64,000 nt of DNA from the NCBI RefSeq assembly GCF_008704495.1, contig NZ_CP023699.1:8432001-8496000 (forward strand). Reading direction: 5' to 3'. Below are positions 20,280 through 28,296 of the stretch, piece after piece. The notes under the pieces are model-generated. The model had not been told where the DNA came from. It did no database searches and was given only the letters and a program-made list of their open reading frames with translations. The DNA comes from Streptomyces kanamyceticus. GTDB taxonomy: Bacteria > Actinomycetota > Actinomycetes > Streptomycetales > Streptomycetaceae. The first letter of the stretch is position 1. Each line of letters opens with the position of its first letter. The position numbers and the translations under genes are program-made.

Positions 20280-20765
20280 GTGAGCGGCAAGGGTGCACCC
20301 GAACTGAGCGTGAAGAACTGCGGCGACCTGCGGGTCGCGGTGATCGCCGCGCAGTGGCACGAGAAGGTCATGGACGGCCTGGTGGACGGCGCCCTGCGCG
20401 CCCTGCACGAGCTCGGCATCAGCGAGCCGACGGTCCTTCGCGTGCCGGGCAGCTTCGAGCTGCCGGTCGTCGCGAAGGTCCTCGCCGGACGCGGCTACGA
20501 CGCGATCGTCGCGCTCGGCGTCGTCATCCGCGGCGGCACACCGCACTTCGAGTACGTGTGCCAGGGCGTCACCCAGGGCCTCACCCAGGTCTCCGTCGAC
20601 ACCGGGGTCCCGATCGGCTTCGGCGTGCTGACCTGCGACACCGAGGAGCAGGCCCTGGACCGCGCGGGCATCGAGGGATCCCGCGAGGACAAGGGGCACG
20701 AAGCGGTCACCGCGGCCGTGGCGACCGCCACCACGCTGCGCACCGTCTCCGAGCCCTGGCGCTGA
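20280..20765 (+). CDS. ribH: 6,7-dimethyl-8-ribityllumazine synthase
   Basis: 161 aa. Condenses the RibD-derived pyrimidine (after dephosphorylation) with dihydroxybutanone phosphate. Family motifs: [43 protein letters not shown] and [16 protein letters not shown], with the proton-shuttle His in the GGTPHFEY block. The GTG at 20280 is preferred over an upstream in-frame ATG at 20223 because AGGAGA sits just ahead and the product matches family length. Last biosynthetic gene of the rib operon. Confidence 0.95.
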   Translation: MSGKGAPELSVKNCGDLRVAVIAAQWHEKVMDGLVDGALRALHELGISEPTVLRVPGSFELPVVAKVLAGRGYDAIVALGVVIRGGTPHFEYVCQGVTQGLTQVSVDTGVPIGFGVLTCDTEEQALDRAGIEGSREDKGHEAVTAAVATATTLRTVSEPWR

Positions 20766-20800
20766 GCGGCCCCGCACGGCCGCGTAGAGTGAACGGCATC

Positions 20801-21073
20801 ATGTCCAAGAAGACTTTCGAGGAGCTCTTCGCCGAGCTCCAGCACAAGGCCGTCAACGGCGACCCCGCGACCTCCCGCACCGCCGAGCTGGTCGACAAGG
20901 GCGTCCATGCCATCGGCAAGAAGGTCGTCGAGGAGGCCGCCGAAGTGTGGATGGCCGCCGAGCACGAGGGCAAGGAAGCCGCCGCCGAGGAGATCTCGCA
21001 GCTCCTCTACCACGTCCAGGTGATGATGATCGCCCGCGGCATCTCCCTCGACGACGTGTACGCCCACCTCTGA
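20801..21073 (+). CDS. hisE: Phosphoribosyl-ATP pyrophosphatase
   Basis: 90 aa, second step of histidine synthesis, hydrolysing PR-ATP to PR-AMP. All-alpha MazG-like fold with [14 protein letters not shown] and [14 protein letters not shown], whose acidic residues bind Mg. ATG at 20801; a GTG four codons upstream is possible. It follows ribH by 35 bases and precedes hisG, the enzyme that makes its substrate, so it is probably read through from the rib operon as well as any local promoter. Confidence 0.95.
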   Translation: MSKKTFEELFAELQHKAVNGDPATSRTAELVDKGVHAIGKKVVEEAAEVWMAAEHEGKEAAAEEISQLLYHVQVMMIARGISLDDVYAHL

Positions 21074-21127
21074 GCCCCGCACCACCGGCTCGCCCGACTC
21101 ACCCATCACGCAAAGGAATCCGACCTC

Positions 21128-21976
21128 ATGCTGCGCATCGCCGTCCCCAACAAGGGTTCACTGTCCGGACCTGCGTCGGCGATGCTCCATGAGGCCGGAT
21201 ACCAGCAGCGCAAGGAGTCCAAGGAACTCGTCCTGGTCGACCCGGACAACGAGGTCGAGTTCTTCTACCTGCGCCCCAAGGACATCGCGATCTACGTCTC
21301 GGCGGGCAAGCTCGACATCGGCATCACCGGACAGGACCTCCTGATCGACTCCGGCGCCGAGGCCGAGGTGATCCTGCCGCTCGGCTTCGCCCGCTCCACC
21401 TTCCGCTTCGCCGCCAAGCCCGGCACCGCGAACGGCATCGAGGACCTGGCGGGCAAGACCGTCGCCACCTCGTACGAGGGAATCGTCGCCAAGCACCTCG
21501 CGAACAGCGGAGTCGACGCGTCCGTCGTCCACCTGGACGGCGCCGTCGAGACCGCCATCGAGCTGGGCGTCGCCCAGGTCATCGCGGACGTCGTGGAGAC
21601 CGGCACCTCGCTCCGGAACGCGGGCCTCGAGGTCTTCGGCGAGCCGATCATGAAGTCCGAGGCGGTCGTCATCCGGCGCTCCGGCGCCGACGCGGACGAC
21701 CCCAAGGTGCAGCAGTTCCTGCGCCGCCTCCAGGGCGTCCTGGTCGCCAGGTCGTACGTGATGATGGACTACGACTGCCGCGCCGAGCACCTGGAGCAGG
21801 CCGTCGCCCTCACCCCGGGCCTGGAGTCGCCGACCATCTCCCCGCTGCACAACGAGGGCTGGGTGGCCGTCCGCTCCATGGTCCCCGCCAAGGAAGCCCA
21901 GCGGATCATGGACGACCTGTACGCCATCGGCGCGCGGGCCATCCTGACCACCGCCATCCACGCCTGCCGCCTCTGA
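21128..21976 (+). CDS. hisG: ATP phosphoribosyltransferase, long form
   Basis: 282 aa. Committing, histidine-inhibited step of histidine biosynthesis. Starts MLRIAVPNKGSLSGP; DIGITGQDLL and ADVVETGTSLRNAGL mark the catalytic periplasmic-binding-like domains, and the C-terminal 75 residues (ESPTISPLHNEGWVAVRSM) form the ACT-like regulatory domain of the HisZ-independent long form. ATG preceded by AAAGGAATC. It is separated from the rest of the his genes, as in other Streptomyces. Confidence 0.96.
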   Translation: MLRIAVPNKGSLSGPASAMLHEAGYQQRKESKELVLVDPDNEVEFFYLRPKDIAIYVSAGKLDIGITGQDLLIDSGAEAEVILPLGFARSTFRFAAKPGTANGIEDLAGKTVATSYEGIVAKHLANSGVDASVVHLDGAVETAIELGVAQVIADVVETGTSLRNAGLEVFGEPIMKSEAVVIRRSGADADDPKVQQFLRRLQGVLVARSYVMMDYDCRAEHLEQAVALTPGLESPTISPLHNEGWVAVRSMVPAKEAQRIMDDLYAIGARAILTTAIHACRL

Positions 21977-21996
21977 CCCGGCAGGAGACCCCCGCC

Positions 21997-22446
21997 ATGA
22001 CCGACGCTCCCGCCCCGCCCGCCCTGCCCGTCACCTTCCGGCCGACGCGTACCCGGGCCGTCCTGCTCACCGCGGGCGCCGCGATGTTCGTGGTCATCAC
22101 GGCCGTCGCCTTCCTGCTGCCCACGCTCAGCCCGGGGGAGCGGACCAGCTTCGTCTTCACCGGCGCGCTGCTCTTCGGCGTGCTCGTGCTGCTCAGCAGG
22201 CCCAAGGTGGTCGCCGACGAATCCGGCGTCACCGTCGTCAACATCGCCACCAGGCGGCGCCTTGCCTGGGCCGAGATCGTGCAGGTCAACCTCCGCCCCG
22301 GCGACCCCTGGGTGTTCCTGAACCTGAGCGACGGCACCAGCCTGCCCGCCCTCGGCATCCAGCCGGGCATCGCCAGGCAGCAGGCGATCGGCGACGCCCG
22401 CGCCCTGCGCGCCCTCGTCGACGCCCGTACGGCTCGCGGGGACTGA
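21997..22446 (+). CDS. Small membrane protein with bacterial PH domain
   Basis: 149 aa. Two membrane segments (about 22-42 and 49-65) followed by a compact beta domain (VVADESGVTVVNIATRRRLAWAEIVQVNL) typical of bacterial PH/DUF2581-like modules. Function unknown. Starts 20 bases after hisG on the same strand, so probably co-transcribed. Confidence 0.85.
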   Translation: MTDAPAPPALPVTFRPTRTRAVLLTAGAAMFVVITAVAFLLPTLSPGERTSFVFTGALLFGVLVLLSRPKVVADESGVTVVNIATRRRLAWAEIVQVNLRPGDPWVFLNLSDGTSLPALGIQPGIARQQAIGDARALRALVDARTARGD

Positions 22447-22476
22447 CGCCGCGCACCCGGTCTTGATTAATCTGGT

Positions 22477-22506
22477 GGCGGGGCACGCATGGTGTGCCGC
22501 CCCGCC
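22477..22506 (+). terminator. Probable terminator after the rib-his operon
   Basis: GGCGGGGC (22477-22484) pairs perfectly with GCCCCGCC (22499-22506) around a 14-base loop that can pair further. Positioned 30 bases after the PH-domain gene. Confidence 0.5.
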
Positions 22507-22594
22507 CCTGCCGGGCCCGCCAGGACCCCAGGGGCTCCTGCTACCCGAGGAGTGACTCCCTCCGGCGATGGACGGATCGTCCTGTAGTACCTGC

Positions 22595-22644
22595 GCCGCC
22601 CCCTCCCGACATACCGGGACCGGCACGACCGGGGAGGCGGCGGC
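22595..22644 (+). promoter_or_regulatory. Leader hairpin that can sequester the RBS of the CNNM gene
   Basis: 13-base arms 22595-22607 and 22632-22644 pair with one mismatch. The 3' arm runs straight into the start codon at 22645 and contains the Shine-Dalgarno GGGGAGG (22631-22637), so this fold would block translation. Upstream, 22533-22580 holds two further small hairpins. Architecture suggests a riboswitch-like expression platform; I could not match the aptamer to a known class. Confidence 0.5.
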
Positions 22645-23988
22645 ATGACAGTCCCCTTGCTGCTTCTCGGGGCGGCATTCCTGTTGATCCTCGCCAACGG
22701 CTTCTTCGTGGCGGCCGAGTTCGGCCTCGTCACCGTGGAACGCCCCGACGCGGAGAAGGCCGCGGCCGACGGTGACCGTCGGGCCCGTACGGTCGTCGGT
22801 GCCCTCAAGGAGCTGTCCTTCCAGCTCTCCGGCACCCAACTCGGCATCACCATCACCTCGCTCGTCGTCGGCATGCTCGCCGAACCGGCCCTCGCGCATC
22901 TGCTCGCGGGCCCGGTCACGGCGCTCGGCGTCCCGCGCGGCGCGGTCGGCGGCGTTGCCGTGGTGGTCGGCATGCTCCTCGCGTCCGCCGTGCAGATGGT
23001 GATCGGCGAACTGGTGCCCAAGAACTGGGCGGTGTCGAGGCCGCTGCAGGTCGCGCGGTTCGTCGCGGGCCCGCAGCACGCCTTCTCGCGGCTCTTCCGG
23101 CCGGTGATCGCCCTGCTCAACGCGGTGGCCAACCGTCTCGTACGCGCCCTCGGCGTGGAGCCCGCCGAGGAGCTGGCGTCCGCCCGTACCCCCGGTGAAC
23201 TGGTCTCCCTGGCCCGGCACTCGGCGCAGGCCGGTGCCCTGGAGCAGGACACCGCCGACCTGTTCGTGCGCACCCTCTCGCTCGCCGAGCTGACCGCGCA
23301 GCACGTCATGACGCCGCGCGTGAAGGTCAGCGCCCTGCAGTCGTCGGCGACCGCGGAGGACGTGGTGAACCTGACCAGGGCCACCGGCCTGTCCCGCTTC
23401 CCCGTCTACCGCGAGCGGATCGACGAGATCGTCGGCATGGTGCACCTCAAGGACGCCCTCGCGGTGGCCGCCCACGAGCGCCTTCGCACGCCCGTGAGCC
23501 GCATCGCGCAGTCTCCGCTGCTCGTCCCCCAGACGCTGCCCGTGCAGCCCCTCCTGGGGCGGCTGCGCAACGAACAGCCCATCGCGGTCGTCGTCGACGA
23601 GTACGGCGGCACGGCGGGCGTCGTCACCCTGGAGGACATCGTCGAGGAACTCGTCGGCGAGGTCCGCGACGAGCACGATCTGCACGACGTGCCCGAACTC
23701 AGTCCGGCGCCGCCCGAGGACGGCGGCCCCGCCTGGGACGCCGACGGCAGCTGCCGCGTCGACACCCTGCGGCGCGTCGGCCTCGACGTGCCCGAAGGGC
23801 CCTACGAGACGGTGGCCGGACTCGTCGCCGACCTGCTCGGCCGCATTCCCGCCCCCGGTGACCGCGCCGAACTCCCGGGCCTGCGGCTCGCGGTGCGCCA
23901 GGTGGGGCACTACCGCGCCGAGCGCGTCAGGATCGTCACCACCTCGAACGCCCAGGCCCGCACGTCCGTCGCGGAGGCGGTCCGATGA
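22645..23988 (+). CDS. CNNM/CorC-HlyC family membrane protein (DUF21-CBS)
   Basis: 447 aa. DUF21 transmembrane domain (about 1-190: NGFFVAAEFGLVTV, GTQLGITITSLVVGMLAEPA, IGELVPKNWAVSRP), a CBS pair (about 215-340, MTPRVKVSAL and VVDEYGGTAGVVTLEDIVEELVGE) and a C-terminal CorC_HlyC domain. CNNM proteins are linked to Mg2+ (or Co2+) efflux. It overlaps the next gene by four bases and sits behind a structured leader, so metal-responsive control is plausible. Confidence 0.93.
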   Translation: MTVPLLLLGAAFLLILANGFFVAAEFGLVTVERPDAEKAAADGDRRARTVVGALKELSFQLSGTQLGITITSLVVGMLAEPALAHLLAGPVTALGVPRGAVGGVAVVVGMLLASAVQMVIGELVPKNWAVSRPLQVARFVAGPQHAFSRLFRPVIALLNAVANRLVRALGVEPAEELASARTPGELVSLARHSAQAGALEQDTADLFVRTLSLAELTAQHVMTPRVKVSALQSSATAEDVVNLTRATGLSRFPVYRERIDEIVGMVHLKDALAVAAHERLRTPVSRIAQSPLLVPQTLPVQPLLGRLRNEQPIAVVVDEYGGTAGVVTLEDIVEELVGEVRDEHDLHDVPELSPAPPEDGGPAWDADGSCRVDTLRRVGLDVPEGPYETVAGLVADLLGRIPAPGDRAELPGLRLAVRQVGHYRAERVRIVTTSNAQARTSVAEAVR

Positions 23989-25058
23989 GCCTGCTGCAAC
24001 TCCTGTTCGCCGTGCTGCTCGTGCTGACCAACGGCTTCTTCGTGGGCGCCGAGTTCGCGCTCGTCTCCGTACGCCGCAGCCAGATCGAGCCGTTGGATTC
24101 CAAGCGGGCCCGCCAGGTCCTGTACGGCCTCGAACACCTGCCACAGATGATGGCTGCGGCCCAGTTCGGCATCACCGTCTGCTCGTTGACGCTCGGCGCG
24201 GTCGCCGAGCCGACCGTCGCGCATCTCCTGGAGCCGCTCTTCGAAGCGGCCCACCTGCCCGAGGGCATGATCCACCCGCTCGGCTACGTGATCGCGCTCG
24301 CCGTCGTCGTCTTCCTCCACCTCGTCATCGGCGAGATGGTCCCGAAGAACCTCGCGATGGCGGCGCCGGAGAAGACCGCGCTCTGGTTCAGCCCGGGCCT
24401 GGTCGCCTTCGCGCGCCTGTGTCGCCCGGTGACGGCGGCGCTCGGCGCCTGCGCCAAGGTCGTTCTCAAGGTCTTCGGGGTGGAGCCCAAGGACGAGGTC
24501 GAGGCGGTCTTCACCAGCGAGCAGCTGAACCGCCTGGTCGAGGACTCGGGCCAGGCGGGGCTGCTCGGCCCCGAGGAGCAGGAGCGCCTGGAGGACGCCC
24601 TCGAACTGGGCTCGCGCCCGGTGACGGACGTCCTGCTCGACGGCGCTTCGCTGGTCACCGTGGGCCCCTCGGTCACCCCGGGCCAGGTCGTCGAACTCAC
24701 CGGGCGCACCGGCTACTCGCGCTTCCCGGTCCGCGCGGAGAACGGCGCCTTCATGGGCTACCTCCACGTGAAGGACGTACTGGACCTGGAGGAGACGGAC
24801 CGCGCCGTTCCGCAGCAGGTGTGGCGCCCGATGACGACCCTGCGGGCCGAACTCCCGCTGGACGACGCCCTGACCGTGATGCGCCGCGCCGCGACGCATC
24901 TGGCGCAGGTCGCCGACGGGTCGGGCAAGGTGCTCGGCCTGGTCGCCCTGGAGGACGTCCTGGAACTCCTGGTCGGTGAGGTCCGCGACCCCGCGCACCG
25001 GGTGGCGCTGCCGCGGACGCCGTCGCAGGAGGTCAGGGACACCGCACTCGTCAGCTGA
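23985..25058 (+). CDS. CNNM family membrane protein, second copy, lacking CorC_HlyC domain
   Basis: 357 aa paralogue of the upstream gene: DUF21 domain (NGFFVGAEFALVSV, AQFGITVCSLTLGAVAEPT, IGEMVPKNLAMAAPE) and a CBS pair ending VALEDVLELLVGEVRD. It ends soon after the CBS domains, so the terminal CorC_HlyC domain is absent. ATGA overlap with its partner suggests a co-translated heteromer. Both copies being retained side by side is the usual actinobacterial arrangement. Confidence 0.92.
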   Translation: MSLLQLLFAVLLVLTNGFFVGAEFALVSVRRSQIEPLDSKRARQVLYGLEHLPQMMAAAQFGITVCSLTLGAVAEPTVAHLLEPLFEAAHLPEGMIHPLGYVIALAVVVFLHLVIGEMVPKNLAMAAPEKTALWFSPGLVAFARLCRPVTAALGACAKVVLKVFGVEPKDEVEAVFTSEQLNRLVEDSGQAGLLGPEEQERLEDALELGSRPVTDVLLDGASLVTVGPSVTPGQVVELTGRTGYSRFPVRAENGAFMGYLHVKDVLDLEETDRAVPQQVWRPMTTLRAELPLDDALTVMRRAATHLAQVADGSGKVLGLVALEDVLELLVGEVRDPAHRVALPRTPSQEVRDTALVS

Positions 25059-25078
25059 CCGGCTCGTCCGGGGCGGGC

Positions 25079-26962
25079 TCAGCCGCTCAGTGGATTCTGC
25101 GGCCCCCGCCCCGAGAGCACCTCCCCGTACGCCTGCATCAGATCGGGCAGGCGCAGCGTCGACAGGTCGTCGCGGTCGGGGGCGCCCGGATAGCCGGACA
25201 GGCGCAGGTCGCGGTAGGCGCAGCTCTTCTCGTACAGCGTGCGCAGGAAGCGGCCGTTGCCGAGCTCGTCGATCCACGCCTGGTCGACGACGTGCCCGCT
25301 GATGGACCGCAGCTCTTCGAGGGCCTCCTCGTCCCACACGTCGCCGTTGTCGGCGGCAAGGACCTCGCCGATGGAGGTGAGTTCCAAGGGGCGGTACGAG
25401 GGGAAGTCCACGCGGGTCGTGAAGCGCGAGGAGAGTCCGGGGTTGGCGGCGAGCAGCCGGTCCATGCCCTCGGGGTATCCGGCCAGGATCACCACGAGGT
25501 GGTCGCGGTTGTCCTCGGCGCGCTTGAGGAGGACCTGGAGGGCCTCGTCGCCGTACGCGTCCCCCTTGCCGTAGCCCGAGTTGGACAGGGAGTACGCCTC
25601 GTCGACGAAGAGGACGCCGCCGATCGCCGAGTCGATCAGGTCGTTGGCCTTGACCGCGGTCTGGCCCAGGTACTCGCCGACCAGATCGGCGCGCTGCGCC
25701 TCGACCAGGTGGTCGCCGCCGAGCAGTCCGAGCGCGTAGAAGACCCGGCCGAGGATGCGGGCCACCGTGGTCTTGCCGGTGCCCGAGGGGCCGGAGAAGA
25801 CGAAGTGTCGTTTCGGCGGCTGCACGGGCAGCCCCTGCGCGGCCCGCAGGCGCGCCATGTTCAACTGCGCGGAGAGCGCCTTGACCTGGCGCTTGACCGG
25901 TTCGAGGCCGACCATGCGCTCCAGCTCGGCGAGCGCGGCCTCCAGGAGGGCGGGGTCGGTGGGCCCCGGTGGCAGTTGCGGGGGGCCCGGCTTGATCGGG
26001 ATGACCGCCTTCTCGCGGACCGCGTCGGTCCCAGAGGGCCCGGGAGGCCCGCCGCCCGGCGGCGGCTCGGGGTCGGTGACCTTCAGGTCCCGGCCCTCGG
26101 TGCCGAACAGCGGCTCGATGCCCTCGGGGCCTTCGAGCAGGTCGGGGCCCGCCCCCGCCAGGCTGATCGCGGCGGCCAGATCGGCCGCCTCGTCGTACCC
26201 GTCGCCCTCGGCGATCGCCGCGAGCCGCGCGGAGGTGTCCATGAAGGCGGGGTCGACGCGGTGCACCGCGCGGTACAGCGGCAGGGCCGCCGCCGAGCGT
26301 CCGGTGCCCTCGTGCGCGCGGGCCAGCCAGTAGCGCAGCTCCTTGCGCTGCGGCTGCTCGCTGCGGCAGCGCATCAGGGCGGCGGACAGGAGCGGATCCG
26401 CCTGGCCGTACATCTCCAGGCGCACCCGGGCCATGCCGCCGAAGAGACCGGCCTCGATGCCCAGCATCGGATCGTCGATCAGCGAGTCGGTGTGGCGCAC
26501 CAACTGGTCCCAGTCCTTGACCAGATAGGACCGGCAGGCGTGCAGGAAGCGCACCTGTGGATCCGCGTCGACCGGCGGCAGTCCGGCGAGCGCCCGGTCG
26601 AGCTCGGGCACGTGGCGCCCGTCCAGCCAGTGCGAGGCGTGCGCGAGCAGCAGGTCGCGGGTGCTCTCCAGGACGGGCTGGACCCACCAGCCCAGCCAGT
26701 ACCAGGAGTTGAGGGTCCGCGCGTGCCGGGCGCGCTGCTCCCCGAACCGGTCCCTGTGCTGGAACATCCGCAGCAGCGCCGTCGTCGTGTCGATGCGCAG
26801 CGCGTGCAGCCCCAGCCAGCCGTCGGCCATCCCCGGATCCATCCGCACCGCCGTGCGGAATTCCTCCTCCGCCTGCGGATAGGCGCCCATCGTGTAGGCG
26901 TCGACGCCCCTCAGCCAGGCGAGGTCGGCCGGGGCGGGTGAGCCCACCGCGTCGAAGTCCAT
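25079..26962 (-). CDS. AAA+ ATPase, EccA/CbxX-like with TPR-like N-terminal half
   Basis: 627 aa. Residues 1-300 are helical TPR-like repeats (YPQAEEEFRTAVRMDPG and similar); then a Pro/Gly linker and an AAA+ domain with Walker A GPSGTGKT (about 391-398), Walker B GGVLFVDEAYSL, and arginine finger region NPGLSSRFTTRVDF. This layout is that of EccA of type VII secretion and CbxX/CfqX chaperones. No other ESX component is in the window, so it is an orphan whose client is unknown. ATG at 26962 with GGGGGAC upstream; the open frame continues further upstream without a better start. Confidence 0.9.
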   Translation of the reverse strand: MDFDAVGSPAPADLAWLRGVDAYTMGAYPQAEEEFRTAVRMDPGMADGWLGLHALRIDTTTALLRMFQHRDRFGEQRARHARTLNSWYWLGWWVQPVLESTRDLLLAHASHWLDGRHVPELDRALAGLPPVDADPQVRFLHACRSYLVKDWDQLVRHTDSLIDDPMLGIEAGLFGGMARVRLEMYGQADPLLSAALMRCRSEQPQRKELRYWLARAHEGTGRSAAALPLYRAVHRVDPAFMDTSARLAAIAEGDGYDEAADLAAAISLAGAGPDLLEGPEGIEPLFGTEGRDLKVTDPEPPPGGGPPGPSGTDAVREKAVIPIKPGPPQLPPGPTDPALLEAALAELERMVGLEPVKRQVKALSAQLNMARLRAAQGLPVQPPKRHFVFSGPSGTGKTTVARILGRVFYALGLLGGDHLVEAQRADLVGEYLGQTAVKANDLIDSAIGGVLFVDEAYSLSNSGYGKGDAYGDEALQVLLKRAEDNRDHLVVILAGYPEGMDRLLAANPGLSSRFTTRVDFPSYRPLELTSIGEVLAADNGDVWDEEALEELRSISGHVVDQAWIDELGNGRFLRTLYEKSCAYRDLRLSGYPGAPDRDDLSTLRLPDLMQAYGEVLSGRGPQNPLSG

Positions 26963-27245
26963 CACGTCCCCCACAAACCGTGCCCCCGTTTGCGTACCGC
27001 CGGGCGGTGCCCGTCGGCCACTTCGCTGAACCGCCGTGCTGCGGACGGGAGTTGACTCGGTGCGCAGAGCATCAGCCGTCCGAAAGGCGCACCGAGATGC
27101 ATCGTACCTGCGGGGGAGCGGTCGGCCGTAGGGTGCCGCACCGCGAGATCGGGCGCGCGGGGCCGCCGGGGGGCGGGTCCGATGGTGACCCAGCGTGAGC
27201 GAACGGCCGCTCGGGGCAGCCGGAAATCGGGCCCGAAAGGCAGAA

Positions 27246-27283
27246 CGAAGCCCCCGATCACGGGGGAACAACCGGGGGCTTCG
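27246..27283 (-). terminator. Hairpin terminator after the uridine-kinase-like gene
   Basis: Perfect 11-bp stem CGAAGCCCCCG (27246-27256) with CGGGGGCTTCG (27273-27283). It lies 145 bases beyond the end of the minus-strand gene at 27429. I see no gene in the rest of 26963-27428. Confidence 0.6.
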
Positions 27284-27428
27284 CGTCTGCGGGCGACCCC
27301 GTAGGACCGCACATTCAGAACGTAAGTCCTGTAAGGCCCCTGGGTCAAGCAGAGTTGGGGCACTCGCTGAAACTGATCTGGGCAAGTGGAAGCGCTTTTC
27401 CGGAGGTTCAGCGGACCGCCGATCGTTC

Positions 27429-28091
27429 TTAACTCTGTGTGACGACTTGGGTCCCGACTGGCGTCTCACTGGGGCCCTGGAGCAACTCGTATCCCTCCGG
27501 ACTCTGTCGTACCAAAAAGTGCGCGAACGGCCGTGAAGGGTCCTCGGCGAAGTGCCGGCGTTCCGCGGGCTCCCATCCGTCCCAGAAGTCACTCTGGACC
27601 TGTCCGTCCCGCTGGCGTCCCCGCGCCCATGCCTCCTCCTGCGGCACGTCCATCCACAACAGCTGGGCGAGGAAGGGACGCAGCGCGGCGCGGCCCGCGC
27701 CGACCCCCTCGACGATCACCACGGGCGCGGGCGGCAGCACCCGGTCGGCGGGTCCGAAACGGCGTTCGGTCCAGTCGTAGACCGCGTAGTGCGCCGCCTC
27801 CCCGCGCGACAGCGGCCCGAGGACGGCACGGTGCAGCCGCTCCGTCCAGGCGAACAGGGCGTCGTGGCTCGCGATGTCGTCGAGCCGCAGCACGGGTACT
27901 CCTGCGAACACCCCGTCGAACGCGTCGGCGAGTCGGCGCGCGAACGTCGACTTCCCCGAGCCCGCGTGCCCGTCGATGGCGACGAGCCGGACGGGCCCGC
28001 AGGAGGGCGGCAGCCCTCGCAGGGCTTCGGCGAGGCGGGGGAGCGCGGTGCGCGGGTCCGGATGCGGACGCGAGTTCGGGTGCCTGGTCAT
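27429..28091 (-). CDS. Uridine-kinase-like P-loop NTPase
   Basis: 220 aa. P-loop GHAGSGKSTFARRLADAF near residue 40, a DDIASHDALFAW segment in place of the nucleoside-binding loop, and PVVIVEGVGAGRAALRPF as Walker B. Similar to uridine kinase/phosphoribulokinase-type proteins of Streptomyces, though substrate cannot be assigned. ATG at 28091 chosen; GTG at 28094 and TTG at 28100 are in frame and none has a strong ribosome binding site. Confidence 0.82.
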   Translation of the reverse strand: MTRHPNSRPHPDPRTALPRLAEALRGLPPSCGPVRLVAIDGHAGSGKSTFARRLADAFDGVFAGVPVLRLDDIASHDALFAWTERLHRAVLGPLSRGEAAHYAVYDWTERRFGPADRVLPPAPVVIVEGVGAGRAALRPFLAQLLWMDVPQEEAWARGRQRDGQVQSDFWDGWEPAERRHFAEDPSRPFAHFLVRQSPEGYELLQGPSETPVGTQVVTQS

Positions 28092-28296
28092 CACCGGCAA
28101 GCGTACGACCGCGGAAGGATGTGTTCCGCGCGCCGCCGCAGGTCATGCCATTGGTAAAGGCCAATAATGATGCGCGCGGCAGTGCCCGAAGCGCTGGCAG
28201 AAGTCGGCGGGGACCGGCCATAGTTGGCCCACTTCCGTGCACCTGACCCGACCTTCCGGCGTCCCGCCGGAGACCACGTCGACTGGGGGTCCCTCC

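Noticed and set aside
22507..22600. M-box magnesium riboswitch
   Set aside because: GGGGCTCCT resembles one M-box block, but the rest of the motif is missing.
25292..26941. Plus-strand frame of 549 codons
   Set aside because: Antisense shadow of the AAA+ gene; no ribosome site or domain.
26963..27592. N-terminal extension of the AAA+ protein
   Set aside because: The frame stays open but has no family similarity and contains a terminator hairpin; start placed at 26962.
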